Source of the DNA: CAYVHU01 sp964451415
GTDB taxonomy: Bacteria > Pseudomonadota > Alphaproteobacteria > Rhodospirillales > Magnetovibrionaceae
Direction of reading: 5' to 3'
NCBI GenBank assembly: GCA_964451415.1
Contig: CAYVHU010000010.1
Span: 30,760-94,759, forward strand
Length of the DNA: 64,000 nucleotides
The translations under genes and the position numbers were made by a program. The notes under the pieces were generated by a model, which saw only the letters and a list, made by a program, of their open reading frames with translations, searched no databases and was not told the DNA's origin. Shown piece after piece: positions 51,363-60,487 of the stretch (the first letter of the stretch is position 1; each line of letters begins with the position of its first letter).

Positions 51363-53336
51363 TCAGACGGATTTGATTTCAGTGAGAAACGTTTCGACTT
51401 GAGATTTCAGCGAGTCCATTTCGCCTTTCAGTTCTCCCGTCGAGCCGTTCACGTGGTCCGCAGCATTCTCGGTCCGTTCAGCAGCTTCGGACACCGAGGT
51501 GATATTGGACAACACTTCGCGTGAGCCCGCAGCGGCCTGGTCCACATTGCGCGCAATTTCCTGCGTTGCCGAACCTTGCTCATCGACCGAGGTGGCGATT
51601 TGTTCGGAAATTGCGTTCAACTTGCCGATGACGCTGGAAATACCGTCAATGGCATCAACCGCTTCGCGCGTGTTGTTCTGAACCGCCGTAATCTGGGCGG
51701 AAATTTCCTCTGTCGCGCGTGCCGTCTGATTGGCCAGGTTCTTCACTTCGGAAGCCACCACGGCAAAGCCCTTGCCGGCGTCGCCGGCGCGTGCCGCCTC
51801 GATCGTGGCGTTGAGCGCCAGCAAATTGGTCTGGTCGGCAATATCTGTAATCAGAGACAAGACCTCGCCGATTTTATCGGCCGAAGCGGCCAGTCCCTGC
51901 ACGGTCTCGCCGGTTTTACCCGCCTGTTCCACCGCCTGCATGGCGAGCGCCGTGGACTGGGACACCTGCGCGCGAATAGCCTCGATCGAAGCGCTCAGCT
52001 GCTCCGCCGCCGCCGCCACCGTCTGCACGCTAGCGGCTGCTTCTTCGGTCGCGGCGCTCATGCTGGAACTGCGAGAACTGGTGTCGGTCGCAATGGACTT
52101 CATCTCATGAGAAAAGTTCTGCAACTGCTCGACCGCACCGCCAACAGCACGCAACAGGTCCGACACATGGGTGCCGAAGCCGTCCGTGATCGCGATCATG
52201 CGTTCCTGGCGCACCGCTTTTTGCAGTTCTTCTTCGCGCTGTTCCTTTTGGATGTGATCGCGTTCGAGGGTGTTTTTATGAAACACCACCAGGGCGTCGG
52301 CAATATCCACAACTTCACTGATTTTCGTTTTCGTCTGAATGTTGACGTCCAGCTTGCCTTCCGCCAACTGGCGCATGACGTCCGTGATTTCGTGCAACGG
52401 CCGTGAGATACCCCGGCGCACATACAAGATGAACGCCGCCGCAAGCACCAGGGTCAACACCAAAAGCCCCCCCACGATCATATAAATCTGGTTCATGGCG
52501 TTGACGTAATAACTGATATCCAAAGCCAGTTCCGTGACGCCAATAGGCGTGCCGGAAAAATCCATGACCGGTGCGATAATCACGGCCACCGGCACGTCAC
52601 CGATCTTGGCCGTTACGATGCTAACGTGGCCTTTCAAGGCTTCGGCGAACTGCGCATCAGAGCCAAAACGACGACCGCCCAGGGTCGAAGCGAAAACCTT
52701 ATGGCCACCATCTTTCGGGATGAACAAGCTGGCATCGACACCATAATGCGCCTTAAAAGCTTCCATGAAAGGCTTGCCGAAGCTCAAACCGAATTCGACC
52801 GAACCGATGTGCACACCATTGTTGAATACCGGCGACAAGCCGCGAATGCCCAGACCGGCGACACCGCGTTCCAAGCCCCAGATTGATTTTTTTGTGGCAT
52901 TTGTTTCCAGCACGGTTTTGCGAAACCCACTGAGATCGTCGCCGAATTTCTTTGGCTTATGCACGCGCAGAAACGACGTCGCCGGCGGAATGTGGAATTG
53001 GAACTGACGAACGCCGTATTTTTCCTTCATCACCTTGAATGTCGGCACCAACATGGCGGCCAGACCCGCACGGTCGCGCGCGGCAAACTTCTTGGTCACG
53101 TCGGGAATGTGGGCGACAAACGCGCTTAGGGACAGTGCTTCCTTGGATTTAGCCTCGATCGAGGCCTTGAAAATATTCAAATAGCTGTCCAATTCACGTT
53201 GCTGCGCTTCGGTGTTGATTCTGCCCATCACCGTCATAATGACCGGTGCGCCAACAATAAAAAAAATCGAGACCGCCAGAATGAACCCCATGCCGACCCG
53301 CGAACCGATGGTTCCGTTACGCAGAAAAGATTTCAT
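51363..53336 (-). CDS. Methyl-accepting chemotaxis protein with dCache domain
   Basis: 657-residue transmembrane chemoreceptor. Membrane segment about residues 13-35; periplasmic domain of about 240 residues with FQFHIPPATSFLRVHKPKKF and GDDLSGFRKTVLETNATKKS, the marks of a dCache_3-type sensor; second membrane segment near 287-308 (IVGGLLVLTLVLAAAFILYV); HAMP; then the signalling domain with the hairpin tip region IADQTNLLALNATIEAARAG. Ligand unknown. Stop is 100 bases from the next gene's start. Confidence 0.93.
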   Translation of the reverse strand: MKSFLRNGTIGSRVGMGFILAVSIFFIVGAPVIMTVMGRINTEAQQRELDSYLNIFKASIEAKSKEALSLSAFVAHIPDVTKKFAARDRAGLAAMLVPTFKVMKEKYGVRQFQFHIPPATSFLRVHKPKKFGDDLSGFRKTVLETNATKKSIWGLERGVAGLGIRGLSPVFNNGVHIGSVEFGLSFGKPFMEAFKAHYGVDASLFIPKDGGHKVFASTLGGRRFGSDAQFAEALKGHVSIVTAKIGDVPVAVIIAPVMDFSGTPIGVTELALDISYYVNAMNQIYMIVGGLLVLTLVLAAAFILYVRRGISRPLHEITDVMRQLAEGKLDVNIQTKTKISEVVDIADALVVFHKNTLERDHIQKEQREEELQKAVRQERMIAITDGFGTHVSDLLRAVGGAVEQLQNFSHEMKSIATDTSSRSSSMSAATEEAAASVQTVAAAAEQLSASIEAIRAQVSQSTALAMQAVEQAGKTGETVQGLAASADKIGEVLSLITDIADQTNLLALNATIEAARAGDAGKGFAVVASEVKNLANQTARATEEISAQITAVQNNTREAVDAIDGISSVIGKLNAISEQIATSVDEQGSATQEIARNVDQAAAGSREVLSNITSVSEAAERTENAADHVNGSTGELKGEMDSLKSQVETFLTEIKSV

Positions 53337-53773
53337 CTTACACCTCCAGACTCAAAACCGGTGGAATGGCGAAGCACCCCTGAAACAGTACGTGACAAAA
53401 CACGAAACAATACGACACCCTCTCCTTGGCCTTGGGCGGCAACAACCTAAGCGGCGACAGAGGTACGCCTTGCGCTACTCAACGTCGCAACAAACCAGAG
53501 GATGTGGAATTTCAGTTTCTGAATGCAGTCGCCACAATGACTAAACTGCCCGACCAGTACGGCGCCGCGCCCTACTTTGGCATTTGGGGCCGACAAGCGT
53601 ATATTCAAGGAAAAACGCCCCAAATATCATTCATTATGGCCTGCGGTAATTTATTGCGCCCCCTCACGCTAATAAATCCCCCTAAAACGTGCCTATATCT
53701 TTAAATAATTGCAACAAACAGTCAATTGCTAACATGAAAAACACAATTGTATATTTTGTACTATAATATCACT
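53337..53773. other. Intergenic region upstream of the chemoreceptor
   Basis: 437 bases, AT-rich in the right half. A 92-codon plus-strand frame (53426-53704) shows no known features and no ribosome site of note. The chemoreceptor promoter is expected here but was not identified. Confidence 0.5.
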
Positions 53774-53820
53774 TAGGGTCCAGACTCATTCAAATGACGC
53801 GCTTTAGTTTGGACCCTATA
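53774..53820 (-). repeat. Solo IS-end-like repeat at the permease stop codon
   Basis: About 47 bases with imperfect inverted ends (TAGGGTCCAGAC and GTTTGGACCCTA). The reverse complement matches 63631-63675, the left part of the IS3 remnant, at roughly 40 of 45 positions. The permease TAG stop (53818-53816) is within it. Confidence 0.75.
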
Positions 53821-55705
53821 GCCCGTAATACCATGGGACATAGATTGAGAACACGGCCCAGATGAGGGCAATCAGCGGCAAACCCACGCGAGCGTAATCC
53901 ATAAATCTGTAGTGCCCCGGTCCCATCACCAGAAGATTGGTCTGATAACCGATGGGCGAAGCGAAAGAACAGTTGGCGGCGAAAACCACGGCCACGGCAA
54001 ACGCCCCCACGGGCGCATGCAGGCTCTGCGCCAAATCCACCGCGATGGGCGTAAACAGAACCGCCATGGCCTTGGAACTAATGACGTTGGTCAACGCCAC
54101 CATGGTGATGAAAAAAACCGAGAGCACCGTCCACGTTCCCGCACCGGAAAACGCCCCCACCACGTTGCTCGCTACAAAATGCGCCCCACCCGTGGCTTTC
54201 ATCGCCGTGCCCAACGCCAAGGCTGCGGGAATCATGGTGAGAATTTTGGTGTCCACCGCACGAAAGGCCTGGCGGATGTTCATCACCCCCATCGCCACCA
54301 TCGCAGCCGCACCGCTTAGACTTGCCGTGACGATGGGCAATATTCCCAGGGCTGAGGTCGCCACCACCCCCAGCAAAATCGCCGCCGCACATTTCGCGTG
54401 GTGATGGGCGGGCAGTTCGGCGGCCGACCATTCGATCAACACCACGTCCGGATTGGTCCGCAAGGCCCGCACGTCGTCGGGATGGCCCTGAATCAATAAA
54501 ACGTCCCCGGCTTCCAAACGAATTTCACCCATACGCGCGCGGATCATCCGTGAACGACGCTGCACACCCAGAACGATGCACCGCGTCTTGGTGCGAAATC
54601 CAATTTGAGCAAGGGTCTGACCGATAACCCGAGAGGCCGGCGGGATCATCACCTCAGCCAATATCCGCTCGCCGCCATGCCACGGCGTTTCGCCTGCTGC
54701 GTCTTCGCGCGCCGTCGCGGGATCGGCAACGACGTCTTCCAGGTCTGGATACAGCTCCTTGTCGTCGCGCGCGAGGGCCTCGGTGATTTCCTTACGCGTC
54801 GCAGCCACAACCAGGATATCCCCGGCGCGGGCTTCGTAATCTTCAAACGGCGGAAGAATGGCGTGTTCGCCGCGCTGCGCCATACGCAAGGTCATGTGCC
54901 CCAGCGCGGGGAAAATCCCTCCCTTCGCCCGCTTGCCGATCAGATGTGAACGCGCCCCCAGCGTAATCTGGGCGATATACTGTTTGCCGCCGGAACTCTG
55001 ACCCGCCAAGGTTTCCGCCAACCCTTCGCGGTGCGGCAACAAAAAAGGTCCGACAACGAAAAGATAAACAAGCCCCACCGCCGCCAGAACCAACCCCGGA
55101 ACGGTAAAATCGAAAAATCCAAAGGGTGTTTTTCCCATCGTGATCAACGCCGAATTCACCAACAAATTCGAACCCGAACCGATCAACGTCGTCATCCCGC
55201 CGAGAATGGCGGCGTAACTCAAGGGCATCATCAACTTCGACGTGGAGAGGTCGAAACGTTCCGAAAGGGCCTGCATGATGGGAATGAAAATTACCACCAC
55301 GGGAATGTTGTTGAGAAAGCCGCTCACCAGCGTCACGCTGATCAGAACCACGGCAATGGAAAGCCACGACCGCCCCCCGCAAAGCCCCAGGATAAACCGC
55401 GCCGCGAGGTCAAGTACGCCGGTGCGCACCATACCTTGACCGATCACCAACAGGGCCAAGACCGTAATCAAGGCCGGATTGGAAAACCCTGACAGCAGCA
55501 CTTCCGCCGACAAGGCGTTGCCGCCTTTAAGGCCTGAGAGGGGGGCGTTCGTGAGCGGAAAGACATAGAAGAAAATCATCAAAACGCACAGCACGCCGAG
55601 GCTCGTTACCTCGATCGCCACCTTTTCATAGGCGTACAGCCCAAAGGCGGCGGCGATAACACCAAACGTCACCCACATCTGAAAATCGGCGCTCAAGGCC
55701 TCCAT
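53816..55705 (-). CDS. SLC13-family permease with two RCK_C domains
   Basis: 629-residue membrane transporter of the divalent anion/sodium symporter (SLC13, CitMHS-like) superfamily. N-terminal membrane half with LVSGFLNNIPVVVIFIPIMQ and TLIGSGSNLLVNSALITMGK; two central TrkA_C/RCK_C domains (for example LPPFEDYEARAGDILVVAAT and RLEAGDVLLIQGHPDDVRAL) that may bind a regulatory ligand; then a C-terminal membrane half with NVISSKAMAVLFTPIAVDLA and ASPIGYQTNLLVMGPG. Substrate (sulfate, organic acid or other) cannot be read. Its stop codon lies in an IS-end repeat. It follows the PfkB gene by 58 bases. Confidence 0.88.
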   Translation of the reverse strand: MEALSADFQMWVTFGVIAAAFGLYAYEKVAIEVTSLGVLCVLMIFFYVFPLTNAPLSGLKGGNALSAEVLLSGFSNPALITVLALLVIGQGMVRTGVLDLAARFILGLCGGRSWLSIAVVLISVTLVSGFLNNIPVVVIFIPIMQALSERFDLSTSKLMMPLSYAAILGGMTTLIGSGSNLLVNSALITMGKTPFGFFDFTVPGLVLAAVGLVYLFVVGPFLLPHREGLAETLAGQSSGGKQYIAQITLGARSHLIGKRAKGGIFPALGHMTLRMAQRGEHAILPPFEDYEARAGDILVVAATRKEITEALARDDKELYPDLEDVVADPATAREDAAGETPWHGGERILAEVMIPPASRVIGQTLAQIGFRTKTRCIVLGVQRRSRMIRARMGEIRLEAGDVLLIQGHPDDVRALRTNPDVVLIEWSAAELPAHHHAKCAAAILLGVVATSALGILPIVTASLSGAAAMVAMGVMNIRQAFRAVDTKILTMIPAALALGTAMKATGGAHFVASNVVGAFSGAGTWTVLSVFFITMVALTNVISSKAMAVLFTPIAVDLAQSLHAPVGAFAVAVVFAANCSFASPIGYQTNLLVMGPGHYRFMDYARVGLPLIALIWAVFSIYVPWYYGL

Positions 55706-55763
55706 GCGTGTCTTGTTCCCTCAGAAACCTTCCGGACGGACGCTTGGCGTCCACGCCGGACGC

Positions 55764-57821
55764 TTACGCACAGCCGCGAAACACTCCCGCCAACAAGGCA
55801 TCGAGCCTCAAGATCAACTGATCCGTCATTTCGGCTTCGAATTCGTCGAGGTTGGACGCGTCCACACGACCGAAACGGAATTGCGGGCGCTGTGCGACGA
55901 CCATGTAATCACGCAAGGACTCGCGCACGATTTCACGGCTCTGCTCGCGCGACATGCCATAGGTCCTGGTGTGCCAGACAAGACGTTCGTTCAAATCCTC
56001 GGTCGGGAAATGCCAGCATTTGATGTCGCCGAACAGCCCCGCGAAATCCTCAGACGACAAAATCTCCAAGGTCTCCAGCAACGTGACGCGCAACACATAA
56101 ACACCTTCGAAACCGCGCAAGTCCTTCAGCAAAACGCCGTTACGCCGCACGGTGCCATCTTCATGATTGCCGATTTCCTTGCACAACTGACACGTGTCGA
56201 TCAAACGCGTCATTTCCGCCTCGTCCACCGCACGCATGTCGGCGTGAACCTTGCCTTCCGTCTTGATGACCTGACGCGGCACGATGCGCAACAGAGGAGC
56301 CAGGGAATAACGGCCGTCACGGCACATTCCGGCGAGATTTTCCAAGGCCGCGCCCGCGCCCGTAATACGCGGGTGATCGGGATTTGCAGGGTCGCCGCCA
56401 AGCAGCAACACCAGAACGCTTTGCCGCGACCCCCGCGGCATGATGGGCGCGGGCCTGATCTGGCACACGTCACGACCGAAGGTTTCGTGCTTGCCGACAA
56501 ACGTGCCCGAGGACTGGGCCTTGTGGTAGGCATATTCGACGAAACCACGATCCTTGTCCGTCAGATTGGGCCGGGCACGTTGATAGATGATCCCCGCGAC
56601 ATAATGAGCGAAAATAGCCGCTTGGTTCAACTTCAGCGACGGCCCCATGGTCAGAAAGTAAGCCGCGATGGTCGCCGCAAAGCTGTCGCCGCAACCGGTG
56701 TCTTCACGCACCATTGGATCGACTTCAATGGAATATTCCTGAATCAACGGGGAATAGACGAACTCGACCCGTCCACCGCGCGCCTTGCGCGCCAACGACG
56801 CGCCCTTTGCACCGTCGGTGATGACCACATAGTTCGCTCCGCCTTCCAGCACCCGGCGACTGATTTCACGCGCGTACATAATGCGCAATTCCGTGGCGTT
56901 GTTGTGTTTGGCACGCAACGGCTCGAAACCGAAAAACTGCGCCGCTTCGGCCAGATTGAGGCTCACCACATCGGCGACGGACAGAAAATGGCGGTATTCC
57001 GTATAAAGCTGTTTGAGCTGATTACCACCCACCAGCCAGAACACCTTAAGCCCCTTGTGAGCGAGCTTGCGCTTCATGATGTTGTGAAATTTCTTGGACC
57101 CCACCGGCTCCTGACCGACAAAAACGAACGCGTCGCCGTGCCCCAGAAAGTCCTGTTCGACCTGCCACAAATCAATGGCGTTCGTGTCATAGGTTGGACC
57201 GCGCTCGGTCAAAATCAACTTCTCAAAACCAGCATCTTGAAAAATCAGGGAGGTCCGCGAGCGTCCGGGAATAGAGGTGCCGGGAAAGCGCGAAGCCGCA
57301 TCCTCCCACGTCAGATATTCGGCGCACAGACGAGGTTTTGTATCCCCGGCTTCATTCTCGTATAACCCGGCTTCATTCTCGTATAAAACGTCGAGAATCA
57401 GTTCCATATCCTTGGACAAGTTGCACAGGCCACCGCCCAACGCCCGCTCGAACGGGCCGGCTTCTGCGTCGGAAATCATAACTTCCTCGCCCGCAATGGC
57501 GTCAAGCACGACGACATAACCATCATCCGCAGGCGTCCTGCGGATGGCGTCAACCGCAACCTTGACCTCATCGGGGGAACGCGAACGCAAACCTTCCAGA
57601 ACACTCCGCAAAGCGCCGGACAAAGACTTCGCAAACAAATCAACGGTTTGCGAACGCACCAAGGAAATCAACACCTGTTCCGGCTGGTGATTGACGTCGG
57701 CAATGGCCGCCGCGCGGTCCGTATTTTGCGGCTTGTCCTTGTTCCGCGCCCCGTTTTCAGCGGTCCCGTCTTCAGCGGTCCCGTCTTTGTTCGCCCCGTC
57801 CTTATTCGCTATGACGTTCAT
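55764..57821 (-). CDS. Large PfkB-family kinase fusion
   Basis: 685 residues, about twice a normal PfkB sugar kinase. Residues 1-40 are low complexity (repeats of NKDG/AEDG/AENG), and 50-115 are not recognised. The kinase core is about residues 120-400: a GGGLCNLSKDMELILDVL start, then VVITDGAKGA and the PfkB signature VREDTGCGDSFAATIAAYFL with catalytic Asp near 378. Residues 430-685 are unrecognised, with cysteines in LIDTCQLCKEIGNHEDG. A 21-bp tandem duplication makes YENEAGLYENEAG at residues 147-159. Substrate unknown. Between the lipoprotein and the permease, same strand. Confidence 0.75.
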   Translation of the reverse strand: MNVIANKDGANKDGTAEDGTAENGARNKDKPQNTDRAAAIADVNHQPEQVLISLVRSQTVDLFAKSLSGALRSVLEGLRSRSPDEVKVAVDAIRRTPADDGYVVVLDAIAGEEVMISDAEAGPFERALGGGLCNLSKDMELILDVLYENEAGLYENEAGDTKPRLCAEYLTWEDAASRFPGTSIPGRSRTSLIFQDAGFEKLILTERGPTYDTNAIDLWQVEQDFLGHGDAFVFVGQEPVGSKKFHNIMKRKLAHKGLKVFWLVGGNQLKQLYTEYRHFLSVADVVSLNLAEAAQFFGFEPLRAKHNNATELRIMYAREISRRVLEGGANYVVITDGAKGASLARKARGGRVEFVYSPLIQEYSIEVDPMVREDTGCGDSFAATIAAYFLTMGPSLKLNQAAIFAHYVAGIIYQRARPNLTDKDRGFVEYAYHKAQSSGTFVGKHETFGRDVCQIRPAPIMPRGSRQSVLVLLLGGDPANPDHPRITGAGAALENLAGMCRDGRYSLAPLLRIVPRQVIKTEGKVHADMRAVDEAEMTRLIDTCQLCKEIGNHEDGTVRRNGVLLKDLRGFEGVYVLRVTLLETLEILSSEDFAGLFGDIKCWHFPTEDLNERLVWHTRTYGMSREQSREIVRESLRDYMVVAQRPQFRFGRVDASNLDEFEAEMTDQLILRLDALLAGVFRGCA

Positions 57822-57935
57822 GCTCCCATGCTCCCGGACTCCTGGATCTCATACCGGCCCGATTCCTCCGGCCCCAGAACGCATAGCACAAACGCCCGCG
57901 CCGCGATAGCGCGGCACGTGCATTACAAGCACCCC

Positions 57936-58937
57936 CTACAAGCGTTTCCACGTGCCGTTGGCGACGTGGCACGCCGTGCCCGTCCCCGAGCGCGTGCGTT
58001 CGCCTTTGCTAGTGAGGCGACGATAGTCCCGGCAAAACAGGCCTTTTGTCGTGCGGTAGGTTCGCAGCGGCGTAACCGAAACCATCACCCTACCACGCGA
58101 TTGCACCAGGGTCTTGCCGCTCAATTTTGTCTGTAACGCCGTTTGCAGGACCCCATTGGCGAACGCGGCTTCGCTTCGGTTCAAATGCACCCGCGTCTTG
58201 CGGTACGATACCAAAGCCACCCGTGTGGAGACGCGCGTGGTGTTTTCATCCACCGTCAAGACGACCTGGCCGATCCGCGGCGCGTAGTACCACGTCCGTT
58301 TGCCGTAAAAGTAATTGTTGACGGCCCGGTAGCGATAGCACGACGTCTTTACGGTGTTGAAAACGCCCGCGGGCACCGTGATGGTCTGCGAACCTTCAAC
58401 CCAACACCCCCTCCGCTGCGAATACGTCCTGTCCGCCTGAGAGCCATCTTTCCAATGCACCAGATTGGCGTAAATGAAATCTTCACTGTTGCCTTTGCGC
58501 AGCGGCCACATTGCACCCGGGGTGATCGTCAGTTTGGTCAACTGAGAGGTTCGGGTGCTGGTATTCCATCCCTTGGGCGGCATGGTGAAATCCCGGTTTG
58601 CGGTCCATTGATACGCATTGCCTTGCGCCCAGGTCACCCAATCGCCATCGACCGAGACGACGCGCACGGTCCTGCCGTTATCGTAGCTAAAACGATCGCC
58701 AGGCAAATAGACGGGCAAGGGATAGGCCTTGCCGCCAGAGGCCCCTGCATTCGCGCCCCCTGCAAAAGAAGGAAGGGCGGGCAGGTTCGGCATAGAAAGA
58801 CCCGTCGTTTGACACCCCGATACGGCAAGGGCCGTAAACGCCAAAGCACCCCAACCGCGCGGCGATAAGAACGCAGCGTTCGCAAGCGTCCGCAAGAAGA
58901 CCCGAGAGACGCTAAACGGCGCAAATTCAAATCCCAT
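57936..58937 (-). CDS. Lipoprotein with 17-kDa surface-antigen-like C-terminus
   Basis: 333 residues from ATG 58937, preceded by AAAGGTG. Signal peptide with lipobox LAVSGC (LAFTALAVSGCQTT), so likely anchored in a membrane. A middle domain (YLPGDRFSYDNGRTVRVVSV, TITVPAGVFNTVKTSCYRYR) is unrecognised. The end, VTPLRTYRTTKGLFCRDYRR through ACHVANGTWKRL, has the paired Cys and pattern of the RT0821/17-kDa surface antigen domain. The neighbouring anti-sigma factor carries the same domain. Third gene of the ECF operon, 19 bases after the anti-sigma stop. Confidence 0.82.
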   Translation of the reverse strand: MGFEFAPFSVSRVFLRTLANAAFLSPRGWGALAFTALAVSGCQTTGLSMPNLPALPSFAGGANAGASGGKAYPLPVYLPGDRFSYDNGRTVRVVSVDGDWVTWAQGNAYQWTANRDFTMPPKGWNTSTRTSQLTKLTITPGAMWPLRKGNSEDFIYANLVHWKDGSQADRTYSQRRGCWVEGSQTITVPAGVFNTVKTSCYRYRAVNNYFYGKRTWYYAPRIGQVVLTVDENTTRVSTRVALVSYRKTRVHLNRSEAAFANGVLQTALQTKLSGKTLVQSRGRVMVSVTPLRTYRTTKGLFCRDYRRLTSKGERTRSGTGTACHVANGTWKRL

Positions 58938-58956
58938 GGATACACCTTTTCTGAAT

Positions 58957-59634
58957 TCAGTTTGTTGTCGAAACCGGCACGAGATAATATGCATTTCGCC
59001 AGTGTTTGTCCGCTTGACGACAGGCGACGGCGAAACGCAGGCCGCCACCATCAACGCCATACCCTTCGTCACGATATTCGCGGCAATACTGACCTTCCTT
59101 GTTTTTAAAAGTACGGACGGGAACGATTTTTCCTTCACCGCCCCCAAAACTGCTTTTCCACACCATCGCTTCCCCGCTGGGCAACGTGTTCAGCGCCGTC
59201 TGCACGGCGGAACTGCGCGCGGAAGCCACGGCCACCATGCGCGCCGTCGCTTGCGTTTCCTGCTGGCCGATACGGTAATCGGCGGCGAAAAATCCGCCCA
59301 GAGCGGACAGGGTGATCAAAATCAGCGATGCGGCCACGGCGCTCACGCCGAGCATCCAGGGCAAACGGACGGAAAACGGCGAACCGCTTTGAGGCGCACC
59401 GTGGGCCAGACGAGCGTCGGCGGCGTAAATGCTATTGAGCAGATGGGCGGGGACGTGTTCATGGGCATAGGACGTCACCGCAGAACGAACCAACCCCGCC
59501 GTTTCGCGGTACATGCCAACCCAGGCCCGGGCATCGACATCGACGTCCAGACGACGTTCGACCTCGGCCACGGACTCGCGGTCAAGTTCACCATCGGCAT
59601 AAGCCATGAGGATGTTGTTATCGAATTTTTGCAT
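58957..59634 (-). CDS. Membrane anti-sigma factor with surface-antigen-like periplasmic domain
   Basis: 225 residues from ATG 59634. The cytoplasmic N-terminus (MQKFDNNILMAYADGELDRE, VERRLDVDVDARAWVGMYRE) is of the anti-sigma type without a zinc motif. One membrane segment (LGVSAVAASLILITLSALGG) is near residue 100. The periplasmic C-terminus VPVRTFKNKEGQYCREYRDE through AVACRQADKHWR resembles the end of the next protein. The start overlaps the sigma gene by 17 bases, so the pair is translationally coupled. It should hold the ECF factor inactive until a periplasmic signal arrives. Confidence 0.88.
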   Translation of the reverse strand: MQKFDNNILMAYADGELDRESVAEVERRLDVDVDARAWVGMYRETAGLVRSAVTSYAHEHVPAHLLNSIYAADARLAHGAPQSGSPFSVRLPWMLGVSAVAASLILITLSALGGFFAADYRIGQQETQATARMVAVASARSSAVQTALNTLPSGEAMVWKSSFGGGEGKIVPVRTFKNKEGQYCREYRDEGYGVDGGGLRFAVACRQADKHWRNAYYLVPVSTTN

Positions 59635-60172
59635 CGCTCGCCTCCGTCCATGCGTGATGCGCACGCTCATTTTCGCCATCCTCGCCATCGTCCATGAAAA
59701 CATTCAAGGCCTGACGTGCGCGGGCCAGACGGCTCATCACGGTGCCGGCTGGAATGCTCAAGGTTTCTGCAACTTCGCGGTACGCCAGACCTTCAACGCA
59801 CACCAGCAAAAGGACACTGCGTTGTTCCGGCGGCAAAGTCTGAATGCCCTCACGCACACGTTCCAGGGACAGGCGGCTTTCGCTCACACGATTGCCATCC
59901 AGCGCCCCCGTCGAAACGGCGGCGACCCCGTCGGCATAGCGCCGTCGCACGCCGTGCGCCCGCATTTGGTCGAGAAACAGATTTTGCACGATCTTGAACA
60001 TCCAACTGTCCAACCTGCTTCCGTCCGTCCACTGAGTACGCCGTTCCAAGGCGCGCTCACACGCGGCTTGAACAAGATCATCCGCCTGATCCACCTGACC
60101 ACACAGGCCGATGGCGAAACGGCGTAAACGTGGCAACAGGCCAACCAATTCCTGAGCGAGCGGGCTGATCAC
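59618..60172 (-). CDS. ECF RNA polymerase sigma factor
   Basis: Extracytoplasmic-function sigma factor, 184 residues. Region 2: FAIGLCGQVDQADDLVQAAC and WTDGSRLDSWMFKIVQNLFL; region 4: LPPEQRSVLLLVCVEGLAYR with EVAETLSIPAGTVMSRLARA as the helix-turn-helix. Preceded by AAGGAG at 11 bases. First gene of the sigma / anti-sigma / lipoprotein operon and divergent from the Gly/Asp-rich gene, which is a plausible target. Assignment to an ECF group is not possible by eye. Confidence 0.94.
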   Translation of the reverse strand: MISPLAQELVGLLPRLRRFAIGLCGQVDQADDLVQAACERALERRTQWTDGSRLDSWMFKIVQNLFLDQMRAHGVRRRYADGVAAVSTGALDGNRVSESRLSLERVREGIQTLPPEQRSVLLLVCVEGLAYREVAETLSIPAGTVMSRLARARQALNVFMDDGEDGENERAHHAWTEASDAKIR

Positions 60173-60487
60173 AAACTTAAACTCCTTAGACTTAAAGACT
60201 TATCGCCAGACTTAATCACCGCTCCGCAGCCTTGTCGTTAATCGTCCCAAAGCAACGCTAACGAAGGACAACGCCTAACGTCGTGATATATTCCCCAAAG
60301 CCTACATTTTAATAATTTTATTTTGAGGGAATAAATCGCGCACGACATCCGTTGTGATGACAAATGCGTTCAAAACTGCGCGGCACTACAAAGGGTCGCG
60401 ATTTTGAGATAAGTCGGTTGAAAATTACGTTCAGGCATGAATCGGCTCGGCGAATTGTCGCCTCCAACATAAGAAGGAGACTTTGTC
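60173..60487. promoter_or_regulatory. Divergent region of the ECF operon and the Gly/Asp gene
   Basis: 315 bases without a gene. AGACTTA occurs three times (60188-60194, 60196-60202, 60208-60214) in the ECF leader. On the plus strand GGAAT (60328-60332), 17 bases and CGTT (60350-60353) resemble an ECF-type promoter (GGAAC-N16/17-CGTT) for the Gly/Asp gene, whose ATG follows GAAGGAGA. The promoter match is imperfect and unproven. Confidence 0.4.

Noticed and set aside
53426..53704. 92-codon plus-strand frame in the gap before the chemoreceptor
   Set aside because: No recognisable domain, weak initiation context and composition unlike the neighbouring genes.
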